Notes under the pieces: generated by a model
What the model saw: only the letters and a program-made list of their open reading frames with translations
Databases searched by the model: none
Told to the model about the DNA's origin: nothing
Position numbers and translations under genes: made by a program
In this document: positions 31,140 to 38,847 of the stretch, in pieces
Position numbering within the stretch: the stretch's first letter is position 1
Layout: the number at the start of each line of letters is the position of its first letter
Source of the DNA: a virus
IMG/VR virus record: IMGVR_UViG_3300032053_000178
Span: 1-40,720 of that record
Length of the DNA stretch: 40,720 nt
Reading direction: 5' to 3' (one strand)

Positions 31140-31264
31140 CATTTAAGCATAGTTCTAAGTTGCTTAACTTGTTAATCGTTATGATTAGCCTATTCAATGC
31201 AAAGCCGACTTTAATCTTTTGTTGTTTCGTCCGGCGACCTCTTTTCTATTGTTATAGATTTTTT

Positions 31265-31357
31265 TTACTTCATTACAATTTCTAAAATCCTTCTTATCTT
31301 AATCGTGTCATCCATACATTTAGAGTTCACTATCTGTTTAATGAGTTCTAGATTCAT
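31265..31357 (-). CDS. Very small protein candidate, 30 aa
   Basis: ATG 31357 has TTGGAGATTTAA upstream at good spacing and lies 27 bases after the stop of the preceding gene. The product is a basic helix (LIKQIVNSKC, IKIRRILEIVMK). No family known; support is the SD and the tight spacing only. Confidence 0.4.
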   Translation of the reverse strand: MNLELIKQIVNSKCMDDTIKIRRILEIVMK

Positions 31358-31383
31358 TTAAATCTCCAATTTATTGCGTTTTT

Positions 31384-31620
31384 TTATTTGTTTGGGAAGT
31401 TAGTAAAAATTTTTTTATCTTCGTCATAACCGTATAAAATTCGTCTGGCAAATTCTGATACGTTGTGTGATTCACTGTAAGCAGCATCCCTCGCGTATAT
31501 ATATGTTTCTAAACCCGGGGAAGGGGATTCATCTTTCATTTTTATTGCTTCTCTTAATAATTTTTTATTTCTTCTTTTTCTTTTTATGAGCATTAAAACT
31601 ATTTCTCTTTCAGTATTCAT
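31384..31620 (-). CDS. Small basic hypothetical protein, 78 aa
   Basis: Start 31620 has CTGGAGTTTTT; an in-frame ATG at 31641 lies in the previous gene's end. Helical and Lys/Arg-rich at the N-terminus (LIKRKRRNKKLLREAIKMKD), acidic later. No family recognised. Confidence 0.6.
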   Translation of the reverse strand: MNTEREIVLMLIKRKRRNKKLLREAIKMKDESPSPGLETYIYARDAAYSESHNVSEFARRILYGYDEDKKIFTNFPNK

Positions 31621-31633
31621 AAAAACTCCAGTT

Positions 31634-31837
31634 TTAGTCATTATTTAAAAATTTTGCTAATTTTATAACATGCACCAATGTGTGAATTTTACCTTTCAGA
31701 TACGACATGTAATCTTCAGCATCTCTCGAATAATTTTTATCTCTTTTTAGCATCTCTTCATATTCTAAATGCTTGAGTTTTCTTTCAAGGTCTTCAATTA
31801 GACCTTCAAGAAGATTTTTGTTTTCACAACAACTCAT
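31634..31837 (-). CDS. Small coiled-coil protein, 67 aa
   Basis: ATG 31837 with CTGAGGTGTTT; begins MSCCENKNLLEGLIEDLERKL, strongly heptad-like. A GTG at 31843 is also possible. Four-base overlap with the preceding gene. Function unknown. Confidence 0.6.
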   Translation of the reverse strand: MSCCENKNLLEGLIEDLERKLKHLEYEEMLKRDKNYSRDAEDYMSYLKGKIHTLVHVIKLAKFLNND

Positions 31838-32031
31838 AAACACCTCAGTTTTAGTTTGTAGAACTTACATTCATGCAGAACGCTTTTAAGTCTTTTAATG
31901 AGCTCTGTTGCGTCCCGCTCTTTATTAACTACATCTATGCAGAACGAATTTGATGTTGATGCATATGCTGCGTAGTTTACTGATTTAAGTGATTCTCGTG
32001 TGATGTAGACAGCGTAGATGTTAGCAGTCAT
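31834..32031 (-). CDS. Small hypothetical protein, 65 aa
   Basis: Starts MTANIYAVYITRESLKSVNY, with a mixed strand-helix pattern and a basic C-terminus (KFYKLKLRCL). The upstream SD is weak (CCGAATAAAAATAAA). No family recognised. Confidence 0.55.
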   Translation of the reverse strand: MTANIYAVYITRESLKSVNYAAYASTSNSFCIDVVNKERDATELIKRLKSVLHECKFYKLKLRCL

Positions 32032-32038
32032 TTTATTT

Positions 32039-32176
32039 TTATTCGGATTTTAAAATACATTCTGAATTTTTATTTATTTTTTGCTCTATAGTGTCTTTTA
32101 TTGAAAGTGTGCTAAAAATAAATAGCAGTATGCTTAAAATAATAATCATTATTGATTGATTTGATTCATTGTTCAT
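32039..32176 (-). CDS. Small single-span membrane protein, 45 aa
   Basis: ATG 32176 has AGGACAAACAAA upstream and overlaps the end of the Lys-rich gene by 11 bases. The product has one hydrophobic segment at residues 9-26 (IMIIILSILLFIFSTLSI) and a charged C-terminus. It resembles small phage or host membrane peptides of unknown role. Not in a lysis cassette, so an inhibitor or stress-type role is only a guess. Confidence 0.55.
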   Translation of the reverse strand: MNNESNQSIMIIILSILLFIFSTLSIKDTIEQKINKNSECILKSE

Positions 32177-32567
32177 TTTGTTTGTCCTGTAGTTCAATTA
32201 TTAAAATCTTAAGGTCTTTCAATAGATTGTTAGTAGCCCATTCTCTATAAAGTCTGGTCATCTCGCATGCGATATACTGACCAAAGTCTCTTCTGAATAA
32301 GCATTCAGTAAACATTTCTTTGGGTATGTTGAACGTTGGTCCATCCATTATTTTCTTCAAAAGATCATCCGCTTTTGCAGATCGAGTTCTTGTGCTCTGA
32401 TCAGTTTTTTTAACTTTAGCTTTCTTAGTCGTAACTTTCTTAGTTGTAGATTTCTTGGCTGTAACTTTTTTGACAACTTTCTTTGAAGATTTCTTTTTCT
32501 TTGGTTCATCTAATGTTTCTAAAGCTATTTGAGAAATTGATTTCGATTTGTTATGTACGTTCATCAT
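32166..32567 (-). CDS. Lysine-rich, histone-H1-like N-terminus protein, 133 aa
   Basis: Residues about 22-55 repeat KK-x-x-KK/TKK (KKKKSSKKVVKKVTAKKS, TTKKVTTKKAKVKK), very similar in composition to histone H1 tails. Residues 65-133 form a folded part (LFRRDFGQYIACEMTRLYREWA). Probably binds DNA or RNA non-specifically through the tail; target unknown. Start with a weak SD. Confidence 0.65.
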   Translation of the reverse strand: MMNVHNKSKSISQIALETLDEPKKKKSSKKVVKKVTAKKSTTKKVTTKKAKVKKTDQSTRTRSAKADDLLKKIMDGPTFNIPKEMFTECLFRRDFGQYIACEMTRLYREWATNNLLKDLKILIIELQDKQNEQ

Positions 32568-32568
32568 A

Positions 32569-32814
32569 TTAATTACTTTGTTTAATTAAAAAATCTGTCA
32601 TCTTAAGAGCAGTACTTTGAAGGCATTCCCCATCCTCATTATAAATATCTATTTCTCCAGTGAAAGGGATGTATGATAAATGTCCTCTTTTTAAATCAAC
32701 TGATTTAAGCGGAACAAAATCAAGATATTGAACTGACTCGATGTCGAACTGTTCTGCTGAGCAATAACCGATTAAATTGTCTAAAATCCTGACCTCTATT
32801 TTTGATTTATCCAT
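32569..32814 (-). CDS. Hypothetical protein, 81 aa
   Basis: GAGAACTAAA precedes the ATG, the leader shared by several early genes. Strand-rich and acidic (DLKRGHLSYIPFTGEIDIYNED split over two strands). No family recognised. Confidence 0.6.
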   Translation of the reverse strand: MDKSKIEVRILDNLIGYCSAEQFDIESVQYLDFVPLKSVDLKRGHLSYIPFTGEIDIYNEDGECLQSTALKMTDFLIKQSN

Positions 32815-32833
32815 TTTAGTTCTCGTTTTAAAA

Positions 32834-33508
32834 TTATGGGTTTGCTGGTGTAATGATTTCTTCTGCTGATGCCTTTAAAATGTTGTCGGCTTTTCGTTGT
32901 GAATCAAAAAATCGATTGTGCAATATGCCATCCGTGTAATATCCAGTCACTATTTTTAACAGCCGCTTAGTAAGTTTTGTTTTATCTTCGATAGTAGCGA
33001 TTATCGGTGCTGTTAGTTCTGCTGCATAACTCGCATAGAGTTCGTCAGGATAAGAAAATTGATATCCATTTTCAATGAATGTTTTAACTATTTCTTTGCT
33101 AAGATCAGCTGGCGGATCATCATCACCATACGTTCCTTTCATGATTAATCTTTGAATGTATTTTTCTATATTCATTTCTAAGAAAGCAATACCGTCAATA
33201 CATAAACCTTTTTGCATTAACTTTGCTGTTATTTTCAAGATGTCGGGACGTTTTCTATAGTCGCGCATCCAGCCATTGAGTGGGTCGAATAATTGAATGA
33301 GACATTGCGTGCCTATTGTTTGATTTACAGACGCTCCTAATGTGCAATTCTTTGGAATTTTTAATTTGTAAGGACTGCTCAATTCTTCTGAGCTCATTCT
33401 GTCAATTAAATCCAAAGATTCTTTTGATGTGCCAGAACCCAATATAAAAAAAAGATATTCTGCAATTTCTTTAGGTTCTTTTCTTTTTTCTGATTTGAAA
33501 AATTGCAT
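32834..33508 (-). CDS. First early-operon protein, 224 aa, function unknown
   Basis: AAGGAGAACTAAA precedes ATG 33508, about 40 bases past the predicted start of promoter P1. It is the largest early - strand protein. All-helical appearance with Leu-rich pairs (LFFILGSGTSKESLDLIDRM) but no known domain, Walker motif or zinc site. As the first gene expressed from a strong regulated promoter it is a good candidate for a host-takeover or anti-defence function; this is inference. Confidence 0.6.
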   Translation of the reverse strand: MQFFKSEKRKEPKEIAEYLFFILGSGTSKESLDLIDRMSSEELSSPYKLKIPKNCTLGASVNQTIGTQCLIQLFDPLNGWMRDYRKRPDILKITAKLMQKGLCIDGIAFLEMNIEKYIQRLIMKGTYGDDDPPADLSKEIVKTFIENGYQFSYPDELYASYAAELTAPIIATIEDKTKLTKRLLKIVTGYYTDGILHNRFFDSQRKADNILKASAEEIITPANP

Positions 33509-33553
33509 TTTAGTTCTCCTTTTTTTGTTTCGTTGTTGTGAATCAGTGAGGGT

Positions 33554-33582
33554 ATGTTACAACTTGAATATTCAAGATGCAA
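33554..33582 (-). promoter_or_regulatory. Leftward early promoter P1 with TGAATATTCA operator
   Basis: On the - strand: -35 TTGCAT (33577-33582), 17-base spacer, -10 TAACAT (33554-33559). The spacer contains CTTGAATATTCAAG (33563-33576), a longer palindrome than in P2. Predicted start near 33547; serves the gene at 32834-33508 and the early operon. Confidence 0.7.
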
Positions 33583-33626
33583 CTACTTTGTGCAATTTAT
33601 TTTACGAAATAGTGAAATTAAATTTG

Positions 33627-33656
33627 TTGACGGGTGAATGTTCATTGTGATATATG
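33627..33656 (+). promoter_or_regulatory. Possible promoter of the packaging/late operon
   Basis: TTGACG (33627-33632), 18-base spacer, TATATG (33651-33656), 37 bases before the small terminase start. The match is moderate. It runs opposite to P1 in the same intergenic region (33509-33692). Confidence 0.42.
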
Positions 33657-33692
33657 AAATATGCTATATAAATCATACAAAAGTGAATAATT

Positions 33693-34190
33693 ATGCAAAA
33701 TGATGAGAAAAAGAGGAATAAAGGAAGACCGACAAAGTATACAAAAGAGCTTGCAGATAAGATTTGTAGAGCAATAGAGACCACATCAAAACCTATTGCC
33801 AAAATGATTTCTGAAAATCCTGATTTTCCAGATGCTGACACATACTATAGATGGCTTCACAGCAGAGAAGATTTTTACGAATCTGTAACGCATGCTAAAG
33901 AGAAACAGTGCAAGGTGTTTGAAGATTCTATGCTTGATATAGCGAGCGATGATTCAAATGATTTTTTCTTTAACGGTAAATTGACTTGTGTAAATTCTGG
34001 AAAAATTCAGCGCGATAATATGAAGATCGCAACGATACAAAAAATCTTAAGCTATCGTCACGAACGCTATAGAAATAATGCTCAAATTAAAGTTGAAGGT
34101 AGTTTGATGACAGCGACAGGTTTGACGACTAATGAACTGAAAAATAATGCACGTGCTTTGCTGAAAGAATGCAGTAAGAAGAAAGACTAG
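33693..34190 (+). CDS. Small terminase subunit, 165 aa
   Basis: Binds the packaging site and guides the large subunit. N-terminal KRNKGRPTKYTKELADKICRA and the DADTYYRWL segment match the HTH-containing small terminase type ('GRPTKYT.EL...I'). The C-terminal helices (RHERYRNNAQIKVEG) fit oligomerisation. It directly precedes the large subunit by three bases. SD is weak. Confidence 0.82.
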   Translation: MQNDEKKRNKGRPTKYTKELADKICRAIETTSKPIAKMISENPDFPDADTYYRWLHSREDFYESVTHAKEKQCKVFEDSMLDIASDDSNDFFFNGKLTCVNSGKIQRDNMKIATIQKILSYRHERYRNNAQIKVEGSLMTATGLTTNELKNNARALLKECSKKKD

Positions 34191-34193
34191 ACG

Positions 34194-35708
34194 ATGATTG
34201 ATTCAAATATCGATGATTTCGATCTAGAACTTTTATCGCATCAAAAACGCAAACAACTCTCTTTATATCTCGATGAAATTAAGCGCAGAGAAGAGAATAA
34301 GATCACGCTGAATCAATTTATAAGAGAAGGTTGGGATACAGTAGAGTGTGGTGCGGAATATGTGCATGGCTGGCATATAGACGCTATTTGCGAGCACTTA
34401 ACAGCTGTAACGAATGGTCAGATCAAGCGTTTGCTGATCAACGTGCCGCCGGGCACAATGAAAAGCCTGCTCACATGTGTGTTTTGGCCAGCGTGGGAGT
34501 GGGGTTCTGAAGATTTAGGTGCTAATAGATACATCAGCACATGTCATAAAGAAGCGCTTGCATTGCGTGATAACAACAAGATGCGACGCTTAGTCTGTAG
34601 TGATTGGTACAATTCAAAATATCCACAAATCAAAATCACAAAAGATCAAAATGCAAAAGGTAAATTCGAGAACACAATGCTCGGATTTAGAGAAGCATGT
34701 GCGTCTGATAGCTTAACTGGCAGTAGAGGTGATCGTCTTATTATAGACGACCCACTTTCTGTTGATGACGCACGGTCTTCACGAATATTAGATACTAGAG
34801 AAGAATGGTTTTGTGAAACAGTACCAACGCGTTTAATTAGTCCTAAAAATTCAGCAATTATCATCATCATGCAGCGTTTGAATGACAGAGATACGAGCGG
34901 TATTGCTCTGTCAAAAAACCTTGGTTATGAGCATGTGATGTTACCGATGGAATTTGAGAAATCGCGCAGATGTACTACATCTATAGGGTTTTCTGACCCG
35001 AGAAAAGAAGACGGTGAGCTATTATTTCCCGAACGTTTTCCACAATCTGTTGTTGATGACTATAAGAAATCATTAGGAACGTACGGTACTGCTGGACAAT
35101 TACAGCAACGCCCAGCGCCACGCGGCGGCGGTATAATCAAATCAGAATGGTGGTGCTACTTTGACCCAGTTTATGACTCTAATCATCGAATAACGGCACC
35201 TGCGTTTAACTACACTTTACAATCTTGGGACACAGCTTTTAAAGAAGGCCAGGATAACGATTACAGTGCATGCACGACCTGGGGTGTTAACAACACTGGT
35301 GCTTATCTGATAAATACTTTTAAAGCTAAGATGGACTTCCCAGCGCTTCTCATTAAAGTAAAAGAGCTCTACGACTTATATAGACCTTCTAAAATATTGG
35401 TTGAAGATAAAGCGAGCGGGCAAAGCTTATTGCAGAGTTTGAAGCGTTACAGCAATTTTCCAATAAAAGCTGTGAAAGTGAGTGCTGATAAAGAAAGCCG
35501 AATGCACGCAGTATCTCCGTTTATCGAATCGGGGCGCGTATTTTTGATGAGAGATGCAAATTGGTTAGAGTCATATAAAGCAGAGATAGAGACATTCCCA
35601 CGCGCTGCTCATGATGATATTGTAGACAGCACTACTCAAGCGCTTGCTGAGATATTCCTGAAGAGCGCATCGTCGTTTAACAGCAATATTAATATTATGG
35701 GAAGGTAA
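34194..35708 (+). CDS. Large terminase subunit, ATPase and nuclease, 504 aa
   Basis: Packaging motor. The ATPase part has an atypical Walker A LINVPPGTMKSLL (residues about 82-93) and Walker B DRLIIDDPL (about 180-188). The C-terminal nuclease part shows QSWDTAF (about residue 345) and HDDIVDSTTQAL (about 472), the acidic metal-binding elements of the Terminase_6C type. Size and gene order are standard. Whether packaging is headful cannot be told from the sequence. Confidence 0.93.
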   Translation: MIDSNIDDFDLELLSHQKRKQLSLYLDEIKRREENKITLNQFIREGWDTVECGAEYVHGWHIDAICEHLTAVTNGQIKRLLINVPPGTMKSLLTCVFWPAWEWGSEDLGANRYISTCHKEALALRDNNKMRRLVCSDWYNSKYPQIKITKDQNAKGKFENTMLGFREACASDSLTGSRGDRLIIDDPLSVDDARSSRILDTREEWFCETVPTRLISPKNSAIIIIMQRLNDRDTSGIALSKNLGYEHVMLPMEFEKSRRCTTSIGFSDPRKEDGELLFPERFPQSVVDDYKKSLGTYGTAGQLQQRPAPRGGGIIKSEWWCYFDPVYDSNHRITAPAFNYTLQSWDTAFKEGQDNDYSACTTWGVNNTGAYLINTFKAKMDFPALLIKVKELYDLYRPSKILVEDKASGQSLLQSLKRYSNFPIKAVKVSADKESRMHAVSPFIESGRVFLMRDANWLESYKAEIETFPRAAHDDIVDSTTQALAEIFLKSASSFNSNINIMGR

Positions 35709-35712
35709 GATT

Positions 35713-35949
35713 ATGGAAGAAATGCAAGAAAAAACAAATTCTATGATGCAGCAACTAGAAGAAACTATTGGAAGTGCGCTTGGTAAAATTATTGGTCAGC
35801 CAAACGATAATGCTACTTTTAATATAGCTCAAGATTTGGTTTTGAGTGTTGTCCAAGATCATTTGAATAAATCTTTCGTGCCAGATGGTGTGATTGCGTC
35901 TGTAGCATTTGAAGACGGTAATTTCAAAGTAACTGTTAGCGGCGTTTAG
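35713..35949 (+). CDS. Small hypothetical head-region protein, 78 aa
   Basis: Begins MEEMQEKTNSMMQQLEETI with a coiled-coil-like helix, then a strand-rich C-terminus (GVIASVAFEDGNFKVTV). It lies between large terminase and portal. No family recognised. Confidence 0.6.
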   Translation: MEEMQEKTNSMMQQLEETIGSALGKIIGQPNDNATFNIAQDLVLSVVQDHLNKSFVPDGVIASVAFEDGNFKVTVSGV

Positions 35950-35957
35950 GAAGAAAT

Positions 35958-36179
35958 ATGGCTAAATTAAAATCATCAGTCAGAAATAAATTACCTAAAT
36001 CAGACTTTGGATTGCCCGGAGAACGAAAATATCCTATGCCTGATAAATCTCACGCAGCAAATGCTAAGGCGCGTGCTACTCAGATGGTTGATAAGGGTAA
36101 GCTTAGCGAGTCATCTGCTAACAAAATAAGAGCTAAGGCTAATAAGATACTTGGCAAAAAGAAAAATAGGTTGAATTAA
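35958..36179 (+). CDS. Small basic head-region protein (DUF6582-like pattern), 73 aa
   Basis: The sequence SVRNKLPKSDFGLPGERKYPM and DKSHAANAKARATQ follow a known short pattern ('R..LP...F..P..R.YP..D..HA..A..R') found beside capsid genes. The C-terminus is very basic (KANKILGKKKNR). GGAAGAAAT precedes the start. It probably joins DNA or head assembly, but this is inference. Confidence 0.68.
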   Translation: MAKLKSSVRNKLPKSDFGLPGERKYPMPDKSHAANAKARATQMVDKGKLSESSANKIRAKANKILGKKKNRLN

Positions 36180-36457
36180 TGAACTTTTTCAAAGCATTTA
36201 AATTAGCGCTAAAAATAATGAAGCTCGAAAAAATGAAGCAGGGTTTTGCTTGTAATAATGCGCTTATTGTCGATAAGCAGAGTTCCAAATTTGACTTCAG
36301 TCATTTGACCAAAGAGCAGATCAATGAGCAAATTATGCGTAAGTGTGCAAAATGTTCGTCTACTGCGAAAACATCAGCATTGAACAGAGAAAAGAATAGA
36401 ATCATGATCACGTGTTTAAAGTGTAACGACTGGGTGGACTTCAAAAAACCATGCTAA
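36179..36457 (+). CDS. Small zinc-ribbon protein, 92 aa
   Basis: Start overlaps the previous stop by one base. The C-terminal half contains KCAKCSSTAKT and ITCLKCNDW, a CxxC-x20-CxxC zinc ribbon. The N-terminus is helical and basic. Function unknown; similar small zinc proteins recur in head regions. Confidence 0.65.
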   Translation: MNFFKAFKLALKIMKLEKMKQGFACNNALIVDKQSSKFDFSHLTKEQINEQIMRKCAKCSSTAKTSALNREKNRIMITCLKCNDWVDFKKPC

Positions 36458-36672
36458 AACAAGTTAACAAGCGATTGTTTGATGAAGTGCTGGATCAGTT
36501 TTCAGAGGATCAAATATTTAGTAATGAAATGCTAACGTGTGCAATTTCGGGGGATGATATTTATGCAATATCATTTCAAGATGTGAGTTACTTTGTATCG
36601 TCAACATTTAATGTGTTGAAAATAGGCGATAAGAGTTTTTGCGTAGAGAATAACGAATCGAGAATAAATTAG
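36451..36672 (+). CDS. Small hypothetical protein, 73 aa
   Basis: ATGCTAA overlap with the preceding gene. Beta-rich centre (AISGDDIYAISFQDVSYFVSS). Ends directly before the portal gene. No recognised family. Confidence 0.6.
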   Translation: MLKQVNKRLFDEVLDQFSEDQIFSNEMLTCAISGDDIYAISFQDVSYFVSSTFNVLKIGDKSFCVENNESRIN

Positions 36673-38223
36673 ATGGATAGTGCGGAAGATTTTTTACCAT
36701 TTCAAGTTGGTGGTTCTAGCTCATGCGGAAATTCGTTTTTAGACATGATGTGCCAGCGTTTTAGAATAAAAACAAACAAAGAGTGGGATGCTAGGCAGGT
36801 CAAGTTATACATATATAATTTGTTCTATTATGGGCAAATATATGATGCTTTATCGCCATGGAATACTGAATATGCTAGCAATAAATATATCCCGCTGAAT
36901 AAAAGACGTCCGTGCGTTATATACCCAATTCCACGCATCATTGTTAACGATTCTGTGGGAATGTTGTTTGGTAATAGTCATTTCCCGGTGATGAGATGTG
37001 ACGATGAAGATACTGAAAACTTCATCCAGTCTATCAATAGGGTTTCAAATATTAAGAATGCAATGATGTGTGCTGCAAAGATTGGTTCTTTGGGTAGCGT
37101 TTGCGTTATTGCCAAGGTATTGAATTCAAAGTTTCATTTCGACGTTCTGAACACTTTAAATGTTTTTCCTGTCTTTGATAAATTAAATCCGCATTGCTTA
37201 GAATCACTCACAGAGAAGGTGAAAGTTACTGGCGCGACACTTATTAATAGTGGTGAAGATTTAGAGCCAACAGATCTGAACAAATCAAAAATATTTTGGA
37301 TGGTTAGGAAGTTAACAAAAACCCAAGAAATATTTTATAAGATGGCGGAAGACAAGAAAGATTGGGAAGTTGGGCTTGTTGAAGACACTGAAAAATCATC
37401 TACTCATAACTTTGGTTTTGTTCCAGCAGTATGGATAAAGAATTTGCCAACTGTTGATTCGGAAATAGATGGTGAATGCACATTCGGAAGTGTGCTCGAC
37501 ATGTGTGTAGAGACAGACTATCAGCTGAGTCAGTTAGCAAGGCTATTGAGATACAACTCTGATCCCACGCTTGTTATTAAAGACCCTTCCGCTATTGATG
37601 GTCAGATTTTGATTAAAGGGCAAGGCGCTTTAAAGCTTGGAGAAAATGGTGACGCGTTCTTGCTAGAAATGAACGGGCAAAGCACCAAGTCTGTCATTGA
37701 TTACGTTAAAACATTAAGAGAGTTTGCTATAGAAGCATCAAGGGGTAATAGGTCAAGTCCCAATAAAATGAATGCTTTGCACAGCGGTAAAGCACTTCAG
37801 ATGCTTAACTCTCCGCTAATCTCATTAGCTGATGAATTAAGACTCAGTTATGGAAATAATGGATTGCTAGAAATATACAAATTGGTATTTGCTATTTGTG
37901 AAAGCAACCAAGTAGAGATATCTGACATATACGGCGCTTATGGTGATTTAAAGAAAGCAATGCATAGCATGATATTAGATTGGCCCGAGTGGTACCCGTC
38001 AACTATGTCTGACAATCTTCAAGAATCTCAAGCAATCGCAACAAATATGCAATCAGGTGTTATTAGCAGAGAGACAGCAATTTCTTCTATCGCTGAAAAA
38101 TACAATATCACTGACATACAAAAAGAGTTGACAGATATATTACATGATGGTAATTATAACTTAAGCGCACAAAGCGACAGTGGTACTGTCGCGAGTGCAG
38201 ATGTGGATCATCAAGAGGATTAA
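36673..38223 (+). CDS. Portal protein, 516 aa
   Basis: Forms the dodecameric ring at the capsid vertex. Length, position between terminase and scaffold/capsid genes, and family-like segments (PRIIVNDSVGMLFG, KNAMMCAAKIGSLG, LARLLRYNSDPTLVIK) fit the SPP1 gp6-type portal. The C-terminal third is helical and includes a region with LREFAIEASRGNRSSP. It directly follows the small gene at 36451 without a gap. Confidence 0.82.
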   Translation: MDSAEDFLPFQVGGSSSCGNSFLDMMCQRFRIKTNKEWDARQVKLYIYNLFYYGQIYDALSPWNTEYASNKYIPLNKRRPCVIYPIPRIIVNDSVGMLFGNSHFPVMRCDDEDTENFIQSINRVSNIKNAMMCAAKIGSLGSVCVIAKVLNSKFHFDVLNTLNVFPVFDKLNPHCLESLTEKVKVTGATLINSGEDLEPTDLNKSKIFWMVRKLTKTQEIFYKMAEDKKDWEVGLVEDTEKSSTHNFGFVPAVWIKNLPTVDSEIDGECTFGSVLDMCVETDYQLSQLARLLRYNSDPTLVIKDPSAIDGQILIKGQGALKLGENGDAFLLEMNGQSTKSVIDYVKTLREFAIEASRGNRSSPNKMNALHSGKALQMLNSPLISLADELRLSYGNNGLLEIYKLVFAICESNQVEISDIYGAYGDLKKAMHSMILDWPEWYPSTMSDNLQESQAIATNMQSGVISRETAISSIAEKYNITDIQKELTDILHDGNYNLSAQSDSGTVASADVDHQED

Positions 38224-38225
38224 AT

Positions 38226-38735
38226 ATGTCTGAAGAATTGATTGTAGATAAGCAGGTTGAAATTCAGCCCGAAAAAAATGACTTGTCTCAAATGAGTAAT
38301 AAAGACATTAAGTGGCGTGCTAGATATAAAGAAGCAGTTTCTGAGCTTGAATCATTGAAAGCTTCAGAAGAAAGAAGGTCGAGAGAAGTATCTGAAAAAA
38401 TCAGCGCAGTTGAGAAACAAAGAGAAGCGGCTATACAGAAAAGAATAGACGCTGAACTTAAAGCTTCTGCTGTTAATGCTGGGTTAACAGATTTAGACCT
38501 GATCAAGCTAATAAATAAAGATAAAATATCGATTGATCAGTCTGGCGATCCAGTCGGTATTGATGAGGTAGTGAATGAGTTTAAAGGTTTAAAGCCTGCT
38601 TATTTTGCAGAACCAAAGAAAACAAGCTCATCTACTAATGCTCCCCTGGTTTCAAATGTTCCACCAGTAAAAACTTCTGTTTGGGGTTTATCATCAGAAG
38701 AATTTAAAAGCAAAATGAAGCAATTCGGCGCTTAA
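38226..38735 (+). CDS. Scaffold-like protein, 169 aa
   Basis: Starts two bases after the portal stop. Charged helical N-terminus with long coiled coil (ELESLKASEERRSREVSEKIS) and a short C-terminal hook (WGLSSEEFKSKMKQFGA). This is the layout of phage scaffolding proteins, which shape the procapsid before the capsid gene. No protease motif is visible. Confidence 0.75.
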   Translation: MSEELIVDKQVEIQPEKNDLSQMSNKDIKWRARYKEAVSELESLKASEERRSREVSEKISAVEKQREAAIQKRIDAELKASAVNAGLTDLDLIKLINKDKISIDQSGDPVGIDEVVNEFKGLKPAYFAEPKKTSSSTNAPLVSNVPPVKTSVWGLSSEEFKSKMKQFGA

Positions 38736-38762
38736 ACAATAAAATCAAAAAAATGCTCATTT

Positions 38763-38808
38763 CTGTAGTGGTACTACGGAATTGATCATCCTCTGAAGTG
38801 GTCTTCGG
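38763..38808 (+). promoter_or_regulatory. Two similar hairpins in the capsid-gene leader
   Basis: Hairpin 1: CTGTAGT/ACTACGG (38763-38769/38773-38779), loop GGT. Hairpin 2: CTGAAG/CTTCGG (38793-38798/38803-38808), loop TGGT. Both have the CTG-stem-CGG frame with compensating changes in the stem. They sit 70 and 40 bases before the capsid start; no U-tract follows. They may stabilise or regulate the capsid message. The rest of the gap (38736-38847) holds only AT-rich sequence and the capsid SD. Confidence 0.62.
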
Positions 38809-38847
38809 TAGGGTTATATACAAATAACTTTAACGGAGACTATTCAA

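Noticed and set aside
30979-31285. Overlapping reading frames on both strands (30979-31197 - and 30983-31285 +) rich in SK or FD repeats
   Set aside because: Both follow from the 18-bp tandem repeats. Starts are TTG or sit inside a hairpin, and no family-like sequence is present. A short + strand peptide from ATG 31040, with a G-run upstream, cannot be fully excluded.
33602-33841. Hydrophobic - strand ORF opposite the small terminase start
   Set aside because: It is antisense to the well-supported terminase gene, with no SD; the hydrophobicity comes from the complement of Lys/Glu-rich codons.
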